In this document: positions 41,012 through 49,734 of the stretch, in pieces
Numbering within the stretch: the stretch's first letter is position 1
How the letters are laid out: every line of letters begins with the position of its first letter
The notes under the pieces: generated by a model
Seen by the model: the letters and a program-made list of their open reading frames with translations, nothing else
Told to the model about the DNA's origin: nothing
Databases searched by the model: none
Made by a program: the position numbers and the translations under genes
Source of the DNA: an uncultured Bacteroidales bacterium
Lineage (GTDB): Bacteria; Bacteroidota; Bacteroidia; Bacteroidales; Muribaculaceae
Direction: 5' to 3'
Assembly: GCA_945829225.1 (NCBI GenBank)
Contig: CALZTY010000009.1
Coordinates: forward strand, 1-62,605
DNA length: 62,605 bases

Positions 41012-43661
41012 ACTTGGCTACGGCATGCCGGATTAAGTCCCATGCCAGCGGCAGGAGCATTATCAACGAGGTAATTCCCAGTACTTTGAGCATATCCGTG
41101 AATGCCACGGGTACCACATTGAACATCTCGCCACCGCAGTAGACGATGATGAATTGCCCGATGAATATCACCGCCATCACCGCGAAGAATACGCGCGAGT
41201 GAGCGGCATCGTGGAATGCCGAGTGTCCCGACATAAAGGCGCGGGAGTTGAACAGGTTCCACGCTTGCATGAAGACAAATACGCTGAAGAATATCGTCAA
41301 TTCATAGGGCGACAAGCCGTCGGCTCCGGTTTTGTCGCGCAGGTATAGGAGAAATCCTGTGAGTAATGCCGTAAACAATACACCCACACCGATGATATTC
41401 CATGCCATGGGACGTGTGATGATGAATGCATCGCTGTGTCGCGGCGGCTTGTTCATCACCTCGGGTGTCGGGGGCAGCGAGGCGAGTGCCAGGGCGGCAA
41501 AGGTGTCCATGATGAGGTTGACCCACAGCATTTGAGTTACCGATAGGGGCGACTCTTCGCCGGTGAATGCGCCAATCATCACGATGAGGCAAGCCACGAT
41601 ATTGACGGTGAGTTGGAAGAGTACAAATCGCTGAATATTAAGGTAAAGCGAGCGTCCCCACATCACAGCCTTGGATATTGAGGTAAAACTGTTGTCGAGG
41701 ATGATGATATCGCCGGCTTCCTTGGCTACAGAGGTGCCGTCGCCCATGGCGAGTCCCACTTGCGCGGCATTGAGGGCCGGGGCATCGTTGGTGCCGTCGC
41801 CGGTGACTGCCACCACCTCGCCGAGTTGTTGCAACAGGTTGACCAATCGTGACTTATCGGTGGGACGGGCGCGTGACATAATCTTGATTTTGCGGGCGCG
41901 TTGCAGGGCTTCTTCGTCGCTGAGGGCAGCCCAATCGGGACCGCTGATGTGGGCCTCGTCGGTGTCGGCATCGGTCCATAAGCCCACTTGGCGGGCGATT
42001 TCGCGAGCGGTGCCGGGGGTATCGCCGGTGACCACCTTGATGTTGATGCCGGCGCGGAGGCTCTCGCCGATGGCGTCGGGCACGTCGAGGCGCACGGGGT
42101 CGGCGATGGCACAGATGCCTATGAATTGGAGGGGTAGGCCCTCGCGGATGCCCTCGGGAGTGATAACACCCTCGATATCATCGATATAGCAGTATGCAAA
42201 GCCCAGGGTGCGATAGGCGTGGCTCTGATACTCAAGGAGTTGTGCCATGATATCCTCGCGAGCGATATCGCCGGCGACGGTGGCGCTCATGCCCAGGACA
42301 ATCTCGGGAGCGCCCTTGACATAGAGGATGTGGCGTCCGTTGAGAGCCGAGACGGCAAGGGTCGCCATGTACTTGCGCTTGGTCGAGAATGCCAATTGGT
42401 CGATGATCCGGGCGCTCTCGCGCAGGGTGTTGTAGTCCTTGCCTTGACTGTGAAGCCATAGCAACAGGGCACCCTCGGTGGGGTTGCCCACGGCAGTGGC
42501 TTTGTCGGCGTTGCTGAAGTCGAGGAAGGCGGTGGAGTTGACAGCAATGCCCTCGGCGATGATGTGCGAGGCATCGTTGTCGCTTAATGCTTGATTATCA
42601 AGGGTAAAGAAGTTGGTGTCGGCGACGCTCATGCGGTTCTGGGTGAGTGTGCCGGTCTTGTCGGTGCAGATGACAGTGGTGGCGCCCATAGTCTCGCAGG
42701 CGTGCATTTTGCGCACCAAGTTGTTGGTGGCGAGCATGCGACGCATGCTCAGCGCGAGGCTCAGGGTGATGCTCATGGGCAAGCCCTCGGGCACGGAGCA
42801 CACAATGAGGGTGACTGCCAGCATGATGGTCTCCAAGGCATATTGGATGGCGTCGACGGGCGCGGCACCGCCCCAATCGAAGACGAGGGAGCGTCCGAGG
42901 ATGATGACGGCACCCACGCCATAGGCAGCCAGCGAAATGAGGCGCCCGAGGCGCTCGAATTGCAGGGTCAGAGGGGTCTTGACACCGGTGTCGATAGTCG
43001 ACGCCTTGTAGACGTGTCCTTGCTCGGTGGCATCGCCCACGGCGGTGACCTCCATGATGCCACGTCCCTCGACCACGGTGGTGCCACGCATGACCATATT
43101 GACGGGGTAGGTGGCTTCCTTGCCTTCGCCGGCTTCGAGGTGGTGGGACTTGTGCGCCAGGGGCTCGCCGGTGAGCGAACTCTCGTTGACGCCCATCGAC
43201 AGCGAGTCGAGCAAGCGCCCGTCGGCGGGGACCTCGTCGCCGGTGTCCAAGATGACGATGTCGCCAACGACTACGTCGCGACGGGGTATCTCATGCACCG
43301 AGCCGCTGCGGCGCACCTTCACGGCGAGGTCGTCGGTGGTGCGATTGAGGATTTCAAATTTGCGGTTGGCATTAACCTCGAGCCAAAAGCCTATCAGCGT
43401 GGCTAATAGGATAGCCATGAGGATACCCAGCGGTTCCAAGAATACTTTGAAGCCGCCGCCATTGAAATACTCGTAGCAGGCGATACCTATGGATAGCGCG
43501 AGGGCTACCAATAATATGCGGATAAGGGGATTTTTGAAATTTTCAAAAAACTTCACCCATAATGATTCGCGTGGGGGTGGGGTGATTACGTTGGTGCCGT
43601 GCAGACGGATGCTCTCGGCGACCTGTTCGGGGCTAAGGCCCTCTAAATGCTTATTTTCCAT
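40998..43661 (-). CDS. P-type Ca2+-transporting ATPase
   Basis: 887 residues of the P2 class. Motifs: phosphatase TGE loop in NESSLTGEPLAHKSH, membrane-helix 4 motif VCSVPEGLP, phosphorylated Asp334 in CTDKTGTLTQNRM, nucleotide-binding KGAPEIVL and hinge VTGDGTNDAPALNAAQVGLA. Ten helices are expected, six after the hinge, including NLIMDTFAALALA. The PEGLP motif and overall order fit PMCA-like calcium pumps, though cation specificity cannot be proved here. Last gene of the greA-HIT-TlpA-like-ATPase operon. Confidence 0.93.
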   Translation of the reverse strand: MENKHLEGLSPEQVAESIRLHGTNVITPPPRESLWVKFFENFKNPLIRILLVALALSIGIACYEYFNGGGFKVFLEPLGILMAILLATLIGFWLEVNANRKFEILNRTTDDLAVKVRRSGSVHEIPRRDVVVGDIVILDTGDEVPADGRLLDSLSMGVNESSLTGEPLAHKSHHLEAGEGKEATYPVNMVMRGTTVVEGRGIMEVTAVGDATEQGHVYKASTIDTGVKTPLTLQFERLGRLISLAAYGVGAVIILGRSLVFDWGGAAPVDAIQYALETIMLAVTLIVCSVPEGLPMSITLSLALSMRRMLATNNLVRKMHACETMGATTVICTDKTGTLTQNRMSVADTNFFTLDNQALSDNDASHIIAEGIAVNSTAFLDFSNADKATAVGNPTEGALLLWLHSQGKDYNTLRESARIIDQLAFSTKRKYMATLAVSALNGRHILYVKGAPEIVLGMSATVAGDIAREDIMAQLLEYQSHAYRTLGFAYCYIDDIEGVITPEGIREGLPLQFIGICAIADPVRLDVPDAIGESLRAGINIKVVTGDTPGTAREIARQVGLWTDADTDEAHISGPDWAALSDEEALQRARKIKIMSRARPTDKSRLVNLLQQLGEVVAVTGDGTNDAPALNAAQVGLAMGDGTSVAKEAGDIIILDNSFTSISKAVMWGRSLYLNIQRFVLFQLTVNIVACLIVMIGAFTGEESPLSVTQMLWVNLIMDTFAALALASLPPTPEVMNKPPRHSDAFIITRPMAWNIIGVGVLFTALLTGFLLYLRDKTGADGLSPYELTIFFSVFVFMQAWNLFNSRAFMSGHSAFHDAAHSRVFFAVMAVIFIGQFIIVYCGGEMFNVVPVAFTDMLKVLGITSLIMLLPLAWDLIRHAVAKSTAR

Positions 43662-43669
43662 TAATAATA

Positions 43670-44752
43670 TCAGAGGTACTTCTTGAGGCTGTCGCCGAGT
43701 GTGGTGGGGTCGGCTACGCGCTCAACGAGTTGACCGTTGCGGTCGATGATGAAGGTCATGGGCAGCATACCTACATTGTACTGCACGAGGATGTCGGTGC
43801 CATCGGCATTGGCATTCCACACGGCGGTCCAGGGGAGGTTGGCAGCGCGTACACGCCACATGGTCTCGTCGGCATCAAAGGCGACTTGGAAGATTTCCAA
43901 TCCGGCGGCGTGGTGCTTCTCCCATTGCTCGTTGAGGAGCACGTTGTAAGCCGCCGAAGCCTCGAGTTCGTAGGAGGTGAAACTGAGGACAGTCACCTTG
44001 CCCTCGACGCTCTCGGCGAGGGAGTGGCGCCCACCATTGACGTCGTAGCGCACGATGTCAAAGAGCCCGGTCTCGGGGACGGTGATGGTGGTCGTGGTGC
44101 CGGCAGCGGCGAGTGAAGCCACTTTTTGAGCCATATAGGTGGTGCGGGGGTCGTCGGGATGCTCGGTGCTGAAGCGCTGTGCCACAGCGCGATACAGTCG
44201 ACGGTCGAAGTTGTTGGCGATGTTGTACAGCGGCAGCCCACCCACCGATTTGTTGATTACGTAGTAGAGGGTGATGACCGAGGGCTCGTCGAAGGCGTGC
44301 TGGAAGAGTTGGCGCTTGAACAGCGAGTCTTGCACCAACTCGGCAGCTGGGCGAGTTGCCAGCGCGGCATTGATGATGCTGTCGACGGCACGCACCGCAG
44401 TGGCTTGTGCGGTGCCCTCAAGGGTGTAATTGCCGGCAAAATCGCCACGCGAGGTGGTCACATGGAGGCAATCGACCGAGTCGACAGGGAAATATATCGA
44501 TGAGCCGTCGAGCGACAGGCGCATGATTTCGGGGTAGGGAGCCGGCGCGGGAGCGTTGTAGCAGAAGTCGCCGTGGGCATCGGTGGCTACGGAGTCAACG
44601 ACCACCCAGCGACCGTTGGAGAAAGTCTCCACTGCCAGTGTGGCGCCGTCGGCATCTGCGATATTGCCGTCGATGCTCCAGCCGGTGTGGTTGTCGCCGC
44701 AGGCGCTGAGCATCGTGGCTGCGATGGCTGCGGCAAGGATGAGTTTCTTCAT
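43670..44752 (-). CDS. Thioredoxin-like lipoprotein without CxxC (DUF4369 type)
   Basis: 360 residues. Lipoprotein signal (AAIAATMLSACG, Cys18), an N-terminal DUF4369-like beta domain (about residues 25-110), helical linker, then a TlpA/thioredoxin-like domain ending MLPMTFIIDRNGQLVERV with the cis-Pro (LP-MTF). Where TlpA proteins have W-C-x-x-C this one reads SFTSYELEASAAYN, with no cysteine, so it cannot do thiol-disulfide exchange. Possibly a binding or structural role at the cell envelope. It sits between the HIT gene and the Ca-ATPase gene with short gaps. Confidence 0.85.
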   Translation of the reverse strand: MKKLILAAAIAATMLSACGDNHTGWSIDGNIADADGATLAVETFSNGRWVVVDSVATDAHGDFCYNAPAPAPYPEIMRLSLDGSSIYFPVDSVDCLHVTTSRGDFAGNYTLEGTAQATAVRAVDSIINAALATRPAAELVQDSLFKRQLFQHAFDEPSVITLYYVINKSVGGLPLYNIANNFDRRLYRAVAQRFSTEHPDDPRTTYMAQKVASLAAAGTTTTITVPETGLFDIVRYDVNGGRHSLAESVEGKVTVLSFTSYELEASAAYNVLLNEQWEKHHAAGLEIFQVAFDADETMWRVRAANLPWTAVWNANADGTDILVQYNVGMLPMTFIIDRNGQLVERVADPTTLGDSLKKYL

Positions 44753-44766
44753 ATTATATATATATG

Positions 44767-45159
44767 TTAGAAGTTGCTTGCAATGTCGGCGGCAATTTGT
44801 GCCATGCGCTCGGGGCTTACGTGCTTCTTGGGAGCGCGGAAGTCCATGTCTGCCTCGCTGTTGAGCGGGATGAGGTGGATATGGGCATGCGGCACCTCAA
44901 GCCCGAGGACGGCAACGCCCACCTTGACGCAGCCGAAGGTGCGACGCACTGCCGAGGCTACGCGCTTGGTAAATAGTTGCAGCGATACATAATCCTCATC
45001 GCTGAGGTCAAAGAGGTAATCGACCTCCTTCTTGGGAATTACCAACACGTGACCCTCGGCTACGGGATTGATGTCGAGGAAAGCATAGTTGTGCTCGTCT
45101 TCGGCTACCTTGTACGAGGGGATTTCGCCGGCAACGATGCGTGAAAATATTGATGCCAT
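44767..45159 (-). CDS. HIT-family hydrolase
   Basis: 130 residues. The histidine triad is HAHIHLIP (His91, 93 and 95), with SIFSRIVAGEIPSYKVAED and GHVLVIPKKEVDYLFDL earlier. Members hydrolyse nucleoside phosphoramidates or similar; the exact substrate is not known. It starts 6 bases after greA and belongs to the same transcript. Confidence 0.94.
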   Translation of the reverse strand: MASIFSRIVAGEIPSYKVAEDEHNYAFLDINPVAEGHVLVIPKKEVDYLFDLSDEDYVSLQLFTKRVASAVRRTFGCVKVGVAVLGLEVPHAHIHLIPLNSEADMDFRAPKKHVSPERMAQIAADIASNF

Positions 45160-45165
45160 AGTGTC

Positions 45166-45636
45166 TTAGAGTGAAATTTCGACGATTTCAAATTTCATCA
45201 TGCCGGCGGGAGCCTTGATTTCGACCACCTCGCCTACCTTGTGACCGAGGAGCCCCTGGGCGATAGGAGTCGACGAGGCGATTTTCTTCTCGCGGAGGTT
45301 TGCCTCCGAGTCGGCAACGATGGTGTATTCCATCACCATGTTATTGGCTATATTCTTGATTTTGACGCGGTTGAGGATTTGTACCTCGTCGGTATTGAGC
45401 TTGGTCTCGTCGAGGATGCGAGCGTTGGCGACCAAGTCCTTGAGTTGCGAAATCTTCATTTCGAGCATGCCTTGGGCTTCCTTGGCAGCATCGTATTCGG
45501 CATTCTCGGAGAGGTCACCCTTGTCGCGTGCTTCAGCGATGGCGCGCGAGATTTCGGGACGCTTTACGTTCTCGAGATAGGCGATTTCGTCCATTTTCTT
45601 TTTATAACCTTCTTTGGTCATATAAGTGATTGCCAT
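45166..45636 (-). CDS. greA: Transcription elongation factor GreA
   Basis: 156 residues. N-terminal coiled coil (MTKEGYKKKMDEIAYLENVK, then RDKGDLSENAEYDAAKEAQG with the acidic tip that enters the polymerase secondary channel) and the C-terminal FKBP-like domain (SSTPIAQGLLGHKVGEVVEI). GreA stimulates transcript cleavage by backtracked RNA polymerase. It opens the operon and has an unusual leader with a terminator-like hairpin. Confidence 0.97.
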   Translation of the reverse strand: MAITYMTKEGYKKKMDEIAYLENVKRPEISRAIAEARDKGDLSENAEYDAAKEAQGMLEMKISQLKDLVANARILDETKLNTDEVQILNRVKIKNIANNMVMEYTIVADSEANLREKKIASSTPIAQGLLGHKVGEVVEIKAPAGMMKFEIVEISL

Positions 45637-45689
45637 GTCATTTAGTGTTTTATGGGTTAATATTTGGTAGTCATAAAAAAGCGAAAAAA

Positions 45690-45730
45690 CAAAAAAGAAA
45701 AGAAACTCAAGTCGCTTGACACGACTGAGT
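45690..45730 (-). terminator. Terminator-like hairpin in the greA leader
   Basis: On the minus strand a 9-pair stem (actcagtcg / cgacttgagt with one bulged base; arms 45722-45730 and 45705-45714) is followed by ttTCTTTTCTTTTTTG. It lies about 25 bases after the predicted transcript start and about 55 bases before the greA ATG, so it would release a leader RNA of roughly 60 bases. Confidence 0.68.
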
Positions 45731-45758
45731 CCCTAACAATTTGGCTTTTTCACGAGGG

Positions 45759-45766
45759 CAAAGTTA
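45759..45766 (-). promoter_or_regulatory. Promoter -7 element of the greA operon
   Basis: Minus strand TAACTTTG, 123 bases upstream of the greA start. Confidence 0.68.
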
Positions 45767-45810
45767 GCCAAAAAAAACGAGTAGGGGTCCTCTTTGACCC
45801 TTAAATTTTG

Positions 45811-46092
45811 TTAATTAGAAACAGCCTCGTTTACTGAAATGATAGGCTCACCAAAGAATGAAGATAACATGGCGAGTGTGGAAATGGTGAAGTTGTGTTC
45901 ACCGCTCAGCCATCTTGTGATTTCATTGGGACGTTTACCGATTGCTTCGGCAAACTTTTTTTTGTTTAGTCCATTTTTACGCATAAGCGTATCCAATCTG
46001 TTGGAGATGGCAAAGGAGAGCCGAGCCTCCTCCCGTTTCTCGCGAGGTATCTCGTTAAATAGTTCTTTTAAAGAGATATTTGCGGTTCTCAT
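45811..46092 (-). CDS. XRE-family helix-turn-helix protein (antitoxin-like)
   Basis: 93 residues. HTH at about 32-80: RLDTLMRKNGLNKKKFAEAI then GKRPNEITRWLSGEHNFTIS, very like HigA/XRE antitoxins. No toxin gene is next to it: upstream is a divergent B3/4 gene and downstream lies the greA promoter, so it is an orphan. Its own promoter (TACCTTTG at 46119-46126 on this strand) is close to the start, allowing autorepression. Lower GC than its neighbours. Confidence 0.82.
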   Translation of the reverse strand: MRTANISLKELFNEIPREKREEARLSFAISNRLDTLMRKNGLNKKKFAEAIGKRPNEITRWLSGEHNFTISTLAMLSSFFGEPIISVNEAVSN

Positions 46093-46118
46093 ATATCAAA
46101 TGTTTGTATATCGTAACG

Positions 46119-46126
46119 CAAAGGTA
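46119..46126 (-). promoter_or_regulatory. Promoter -7 element of the XRE gene
   Basis: Minus strand TACCTTTG, 27 bases before the start at 46092. Confidence 0.6.
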
Positions 46127-46201
46127 TAAAAAAAGTTTTACATAAATGTAAATTTCTGTGCTTTTTTTATTGTAGTTGGTTATAAAAACAGAAAATATAA
46201 T

Positions 46202-46209
46202 TACCTTTG
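46202..46209 (+). promoter_or_regulatory. Promoter -7 element that implies a leaderless transcript
   Basis: TACCTTTG ends only 4 bases before the ATG at 46214, so transcription would begin at or next to the start codon. Confidence 0.6.
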
Positions 46210-46213
46210 TGAT

Positions 46214-46894
46214 ATGGGAAAGACAATAGACTTTGAGATCGAGGAGGCGGTGCGCATTGCCGCGCCGCAATTGGCTGTTGATGTGGTGGAAGCGAGCGTC
46301 GTCAACGCCCCTACTACCGACGAGTTGTGGGCTGAAATCACTCGTGCGGCAGCCGACTTGCATGCCTGCATGCCCATGGAGCAGGTCAACAAGCGCCCTG
46401 CCATCGCCGCTACTCGCGCTGCCTACAAGGCGCTGGGCAAAGAGCCCAATCGCTATCGTCCCTCGGCTGAGGCGCTCTGCCGCCGTTGTGTCAAGGGCTT
46501 GGAGTTGTATCGCTCGCTGTCGATAGTCGACCTTATCAACTTGCTGAGCATCCTCACCGGGCACTCCATCGGCGGCTTTGACCGCGACAAGTTGCAAGGC
46601 GAGGTGTTGTGCCTGGGCGTCGGTGCCGAGGGAGAGCCCTACGATGCCATCGGGCGCGGTCCGCTCAACATCCATTGCCTCCCGGTGATACGCGATGCCG
46701 TGGGTGGCATCGGCACCCCCACCAGCGACAACGAGCGCACCAAGCTCGAGCCATCCACTACTCGCTTGCTCATGACCATCAACTTGTACTCGGGCGCGGC
46801 TGATATCGATGCCGTCGAGGCGCTCACGCGTCGCCTCCTGGAGCAATATGCCGCTGCCACTGACATTTCATTCACTAGATATGGAAATACTTGA
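46214..46894 (+). CDS. B3/B4 tRNA-binding-domain protein
   Basis: 226 residues. The B3/4 domain known from the phenylalanyl-tRNA synthetase beta chain covers most of the protein: RPAIAATRAAYKALGKEPNR, then PSAEALCRRCVKGLELYRSL and IVDLINLLSILTGHSIGGFD, and DAIGRGPLNIHCLPVIRDAV. Stand-alone versions may edit or check aminoacyl substrates; none of this is proven here. The next gene starts inside its 3' end (14-base overlap), so both are co-expressed, and YciO-type proteins also concern nucleotide/RNA binding. Confidence 0.86.
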   Translation: MGKTIDFEIEEAVRIAAPQLAVDVVEASVVNAPTTDELWAEITRAAADLHACMPMEQVNKRPAIAATRAAYKALGKEPNRYRPSAEALCRRCVKGLELYRSLSIVDLINLLSILTGHSIGGFDRDKLQGEVLCLGVGAEGEPYDAIGRGPLNIHCLPVIRDAVGGIGTPTSDNERTKLEPSTTRLLMTINLYSGAADIDAVEALTRRLLEQYAAATDISFTRYGNT

Positions 46895-47483
46895 ATTTTA
46901 CGGAGGTACGGTCAACGACCGCCACATCGCCCGCGCGGTAGCAGCCTTGGAGCGCGGCGACATTATCATATATCCCACCGACAGCCTCTATGCTTTGGGC
47001 TGCGATGCCCTCAGCAACCGCGCCATCGAGCGTTTGTGCGATATCAAGGGCATCAATCCCGACAAGCAGTTGCTGTCGATAGTGTGCGACGGGCTGTCGA
47101 TGGCTTCGGAATACGCTCGCATCGACAATCGTGCCTTCAAGGTGCTCAAGGAGTACCTCCCCGGGGCTTATACCTTCATCTTGCCCGGCACCACGCGACT
47201 GCCGCGAGTGTTCAAGGGGCGTCGCAGCGTGGGTATCCGTGTGCCCGACAACGACATCGCTCGCGCCCTGTGCACGGCTCTCGGGCGCCCCATCCTATCC
47301 ACGTCGGTCGAAATTGACGATGCCGACGAGGTGGTGTCGCCGGCATCTATTGCCATGCACTATGAGGACCGTGCCGACCTCATCCTCGACGGCGGCGACG
47401 GCGCAGTCGAGCCTTCGACCGTGGTCGACATCACCGACCCCGATGCACCCGAGCTCATCCGCCAAGGCATCGCCCCCTTCTGA
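46881..47483 (+). CDS. YciO/YrdC-family protein (Sua5-like)
   Basis: 201 residues from the ATG at 46881 (MEILEFYGG). YrdC fold with DIIIYPTDSLYALGCDA, GAYTFILPGTTRLPR, GRRSVGIRVPDN and ILSTSVEIDDADE. The KGRP-type motif of the true threonylcarbamoyl-AMP synthase (TsaC/Sua5) is replaced by KGINPDKQ, and the whole pattern is closer to E. coli YciO. So a role in t6A tRNA modification is uncertain; RNA binding is likely. Overlaps the upstream B3/4 gene. Confidence 0.88.
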   Translation: MEILEFYGGTVNDRHIARAVAALERGDIIIYPTDSLYALGCDALSNRAIERLCDIKGINPDKQLLSIVCDGLSMASEYARIDNRAFKVLKEYLPGAYTFILPGTTRLPRVFKGRRSVGIRVPDNDIARALCTALGRPILSTSVEIDDADEVVSPASIAMHYEDRADLILDGGDGAVEPSTVVDITDPDAPELIRQGIAPF

Positions 47484-47689
47484 TGTTGTTAACAATGTTT
47501 AACGCCATTTCGGGGGGGTAATAACTGGCAAGTGCAAAATTAGTGGTTTGATTGAAGAAAACGATCAAAGGGCATTGAAAATTTAGTTTTTTACGAGGTA
47601 TTCGGTTATTTTTATAAAAGTACCCACAGGTAGGGCGATCTCTTTTATAGCGAATTTGTTGAAAGGTTTCTCATTTCCTTTTTTTTTCG

Positions 47690-47697
47690 TAATTTTG
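47690..47697 (+). promoter_or_regulatory. Promoter -7 element of the LytM-dxr-rseP operon
   Basis: TAATTTTG, ending 2 bases before the GTG at 47700 and 5 before the TTG at 47703. No ATG is available in frame, so translation probably begins at or near the 5' end. Confidence 0.6.
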
Positions 47698-47699
47698 CA

Positions 47700-48542
47700 G
47701 TGTTGAAAAAGGATGAGAAAATAAAGGAGCAGGCTGCCGCGCCCGAGGAGGCACAGCAGACTGTTGCGACGGTGCGACGTGGCTTGGCGTCGGCGCCCCG
47801 GCGTTATCGTGTCGAGATTATCAATCTCAACACCTTGTCGCGTGTGTGGTCCATCGGCTTCAAGGGTCTGTGGGCTATCCTCGCCGCCATTGGTGCCGTT
47901 GCCGCCTTGGTGTCGCTTATCGCTATGATTTTCATGTTCACCCCCTTGGGCAAATTGCTCCCGGGGCAGTTGCGTGGCGATGTCCGAGCCCAGTATATCA
48001 ACACCGCCCTCACCATCGACTCGCTCGAGCAGGTGACGCGCACTCACAATGCCTACACAGCCAATATCATAGCCATATTGAGTGATAGCCTTCCCGATGA
48101 CAACTCCCAGGAGGTGCGCCAACCCTCGTCTGCTGCGGTCATCGACACCCTCATTGTCGCCGGCGAAGCCGAGCGCCGCTTTGCTCGCCAATTTGACGAG
48201 GAGCAACGCTTCAACCTCTCGGTGCTCTCGCCCATCGCCGCCGAGGGCATGATTTTTGAGACCCCCTGCGACAGTGAGGCGGGTGTCGGCTCCGTCACCG
48301 CCGTGTATCGCGGCTCGGTGATTGCCATTTATCGCGATGTAGATGGCTACGCCTCGATTGTGGTGCAGCATCCGGGCGACTTCATCTCCATTTATGGCGA
48401 TATGGAGCAGATCTATATCGAGCGCGGCGACAAAGTGAGCGCAGGACAGCGCATCGGTTATTGTGTGGCGGCTCGCCCGTTGCAGTTTGAACTGTGGCAC
48501 GGCGGCGCTCGCCTCAATCCTCATGATTATATATCGTACTGA
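47700..48542 (+). CDS. LytM/M23-like membrane protein with degenerate active site
   Basis: About 280 residues; start GTG (47700) or TTG (47703). A cytoplasmic N-tail, one membrane helix (LWAILAAIGAVAALVSLIAM, residues about 60-80), a periplasmic linker and a C-terminal LytM fold. The fold is recognisable (SIVVQHPGDFISIYGDMEQI, ERGDKVSAGQRIGY, PLQFELWHGGARLNPHDYI). All zinc ligands are changed: YxHL is YGDM and HLHFE is PLQFE. Probably an activator of a hydrolase or a structural factor, as for E. coli EnvC or NlpD. First gene of a five-gene operon. Confidence 0.85.
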   Translation: MLKKDEKIKEQAAAPEEAQQTVATVRRGLASAPRRYRVEIINLNTLSRVWSIGFKGLWAILAAIGAVAALVSLIAMIFMFTPLGKLLPGQLRGDVRAQYINTALTIDSLEQVTRTHNAYTANIIAILSDSLPDDNSQEVRQPSSAAVIDTLIVAGEAERRFARQFDEEQRFNLSVLSPIAAEGMIFETPCDSEAGVGSVTAVYRGSVIAIYRDVDGYASIVVQHPGDFISIYGDMEQIYIERGDKVSAGQRIGYCVAARPLQFELWHGGARLNPHDYISY

Positions 48543-48544
48543 CA

Positions 48545-49732
48545 ATGAAACAACAATATAACGGACCAAAGCGCATCGCCGTGTTGGGCTCCACCGGCTC
48601 GATAGGCACGCAGACTCTCGACATCATCAGTCGGCACAGCGACCGCTATGCCGCCACGGTGTTGGCTGCCGGCACACGCGTCGACGACCTAATCGCCCAA
48701 GCCCTCCGCCATCGCCCCGCCATAGCGATTATCGGCGACGAGACTTTGCTGCCACGCCTGCGCGAAGCCCTCGCGCCCCTGGGTATAGCCACTGCCGCCG
48801 GTGCCGATGCCCTCGCCGAGGCAACCACTCGCGACGATGTCGATATGGTGGTCACCGCCACGGTGGGCTACAGCGGATTGCTCCCCACCATCGCCGCTAT
48901 CCGCGCCGGCAAGGACATCGCCCTTGCCAACAAGGAAACCATGGTAGTCGCCGGCGCCCTCATCACCGGCATGCTTGCCGAGTCATCGACACGCATCTTC
49001 CCCGTCGACTCGGAACACTCGGCTATCTACCAATGCCTCCAAGGCGAGGACCGCGACGCTGTCAGCCGCCTCATCATCACCGCCTCGGGCGGTCCGTTCC
49101 GCACCTGGGAGCGCGAGCGCATCGCCGCAGCCCGCGCCGCCGATGCCCTCAACCATCCCAATTGGTCGATGGGTGCCAAAATCACCATCGACTCGGCGAC
49201 GATGCTCAACAAGGCATTTGAAATCATCGAGGCTCGATGGCTCTTCGATATCGCTCCCGAGCGCATAGAGGCTATCGTCCACCCACAGTCTATCATCCAC
49301 TCGATGGTCGAATTTCGCGACGGAGCCCTCAAGGCACAGATGGGCGTGCCCGATATGGAGTTGCCCATCGCATATGCCCTCGGCGAGACAACTCGCCTCG
49401 CCGATGTCAGCGCTCCATGTGACTTGCTCGCCGCTCACTCGCTCACCTTCGAGCAGCCCGACGTGCACAAATTCCCTTGCCTGGGGCTCGCTCACTATGC
49501 CCTCGACCGTGCCGGCAACACTGCCTGCGTCATCAATGCCGCCAACGAGGTGGCTGTCGCCGCCTTCCTCCGCGACACCATCGGCTTCAACGACATTTAT
49601 CGCACCATCACCACCTCGCTTGAGCGTGTCGAATTCATTGCCGACCCATCTCTTGACGACCTCGTGGCAACCAATGCCCTTGCGCGCACTCGCGCCGCCG
49701 AGTTTATTAACACCCTCTCCCACTCCCGTTGA
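48545..49732 (+). CDS. dxr: 1-deoxy-D-xylulose 5-phosphate reductoisomerase
   Basis: 395 residues. NADPH loop IAVLGSTGSIGTQTLDII, then VTATVGYSGLLPTIAAIRAG, LANKETMVVAG, IFPVDSEHSAIYQCLQG with the metal Asp and Glu, TASGGPFR, and HPNWSMGAKITIDSATMLNK. Second step of the methylerythritol phosphate route to isoprenoids. It starts 2 bases after the LytM-like gene; rseP follows after 2 bases. The dxr-rseP pairing is widespread in bacteria. Confidence 0.97.
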   Translation: MKQQYNGPKRIAVLGSTGSIGTQTLDIISRHSDRYAATVLAAGTRVDDLIAQALRHRPAIAIIGDETLLPRLREALAPLGIATAAGADALAEATTRDDVDMVVTATVGYSGLLPTIAAIRAGKDIALANKETMVVAGALITGMLAESSTRIFPVDSEHSAIYQCLQGEDRDAVSRLIITASGGPFRTWERERIAAARAADALNHPNWSMGAKITIDSATMLNKAFEIIEARWLFDIAPERIEAIVHPQSIIHSMVEFRDGALKAQMGVPDMELPIAYALGETTRLADVSAPCDLLAAHSLTFEQPDVHKFPCLGLAHYALDRAGNTACVINAANEVAVAAFLRDTIGFNDIYRTITTSLERVEFIADPSLDDLVATNALARTRAAEFINTLSHSR

Positions 49733-49734
49733 TT

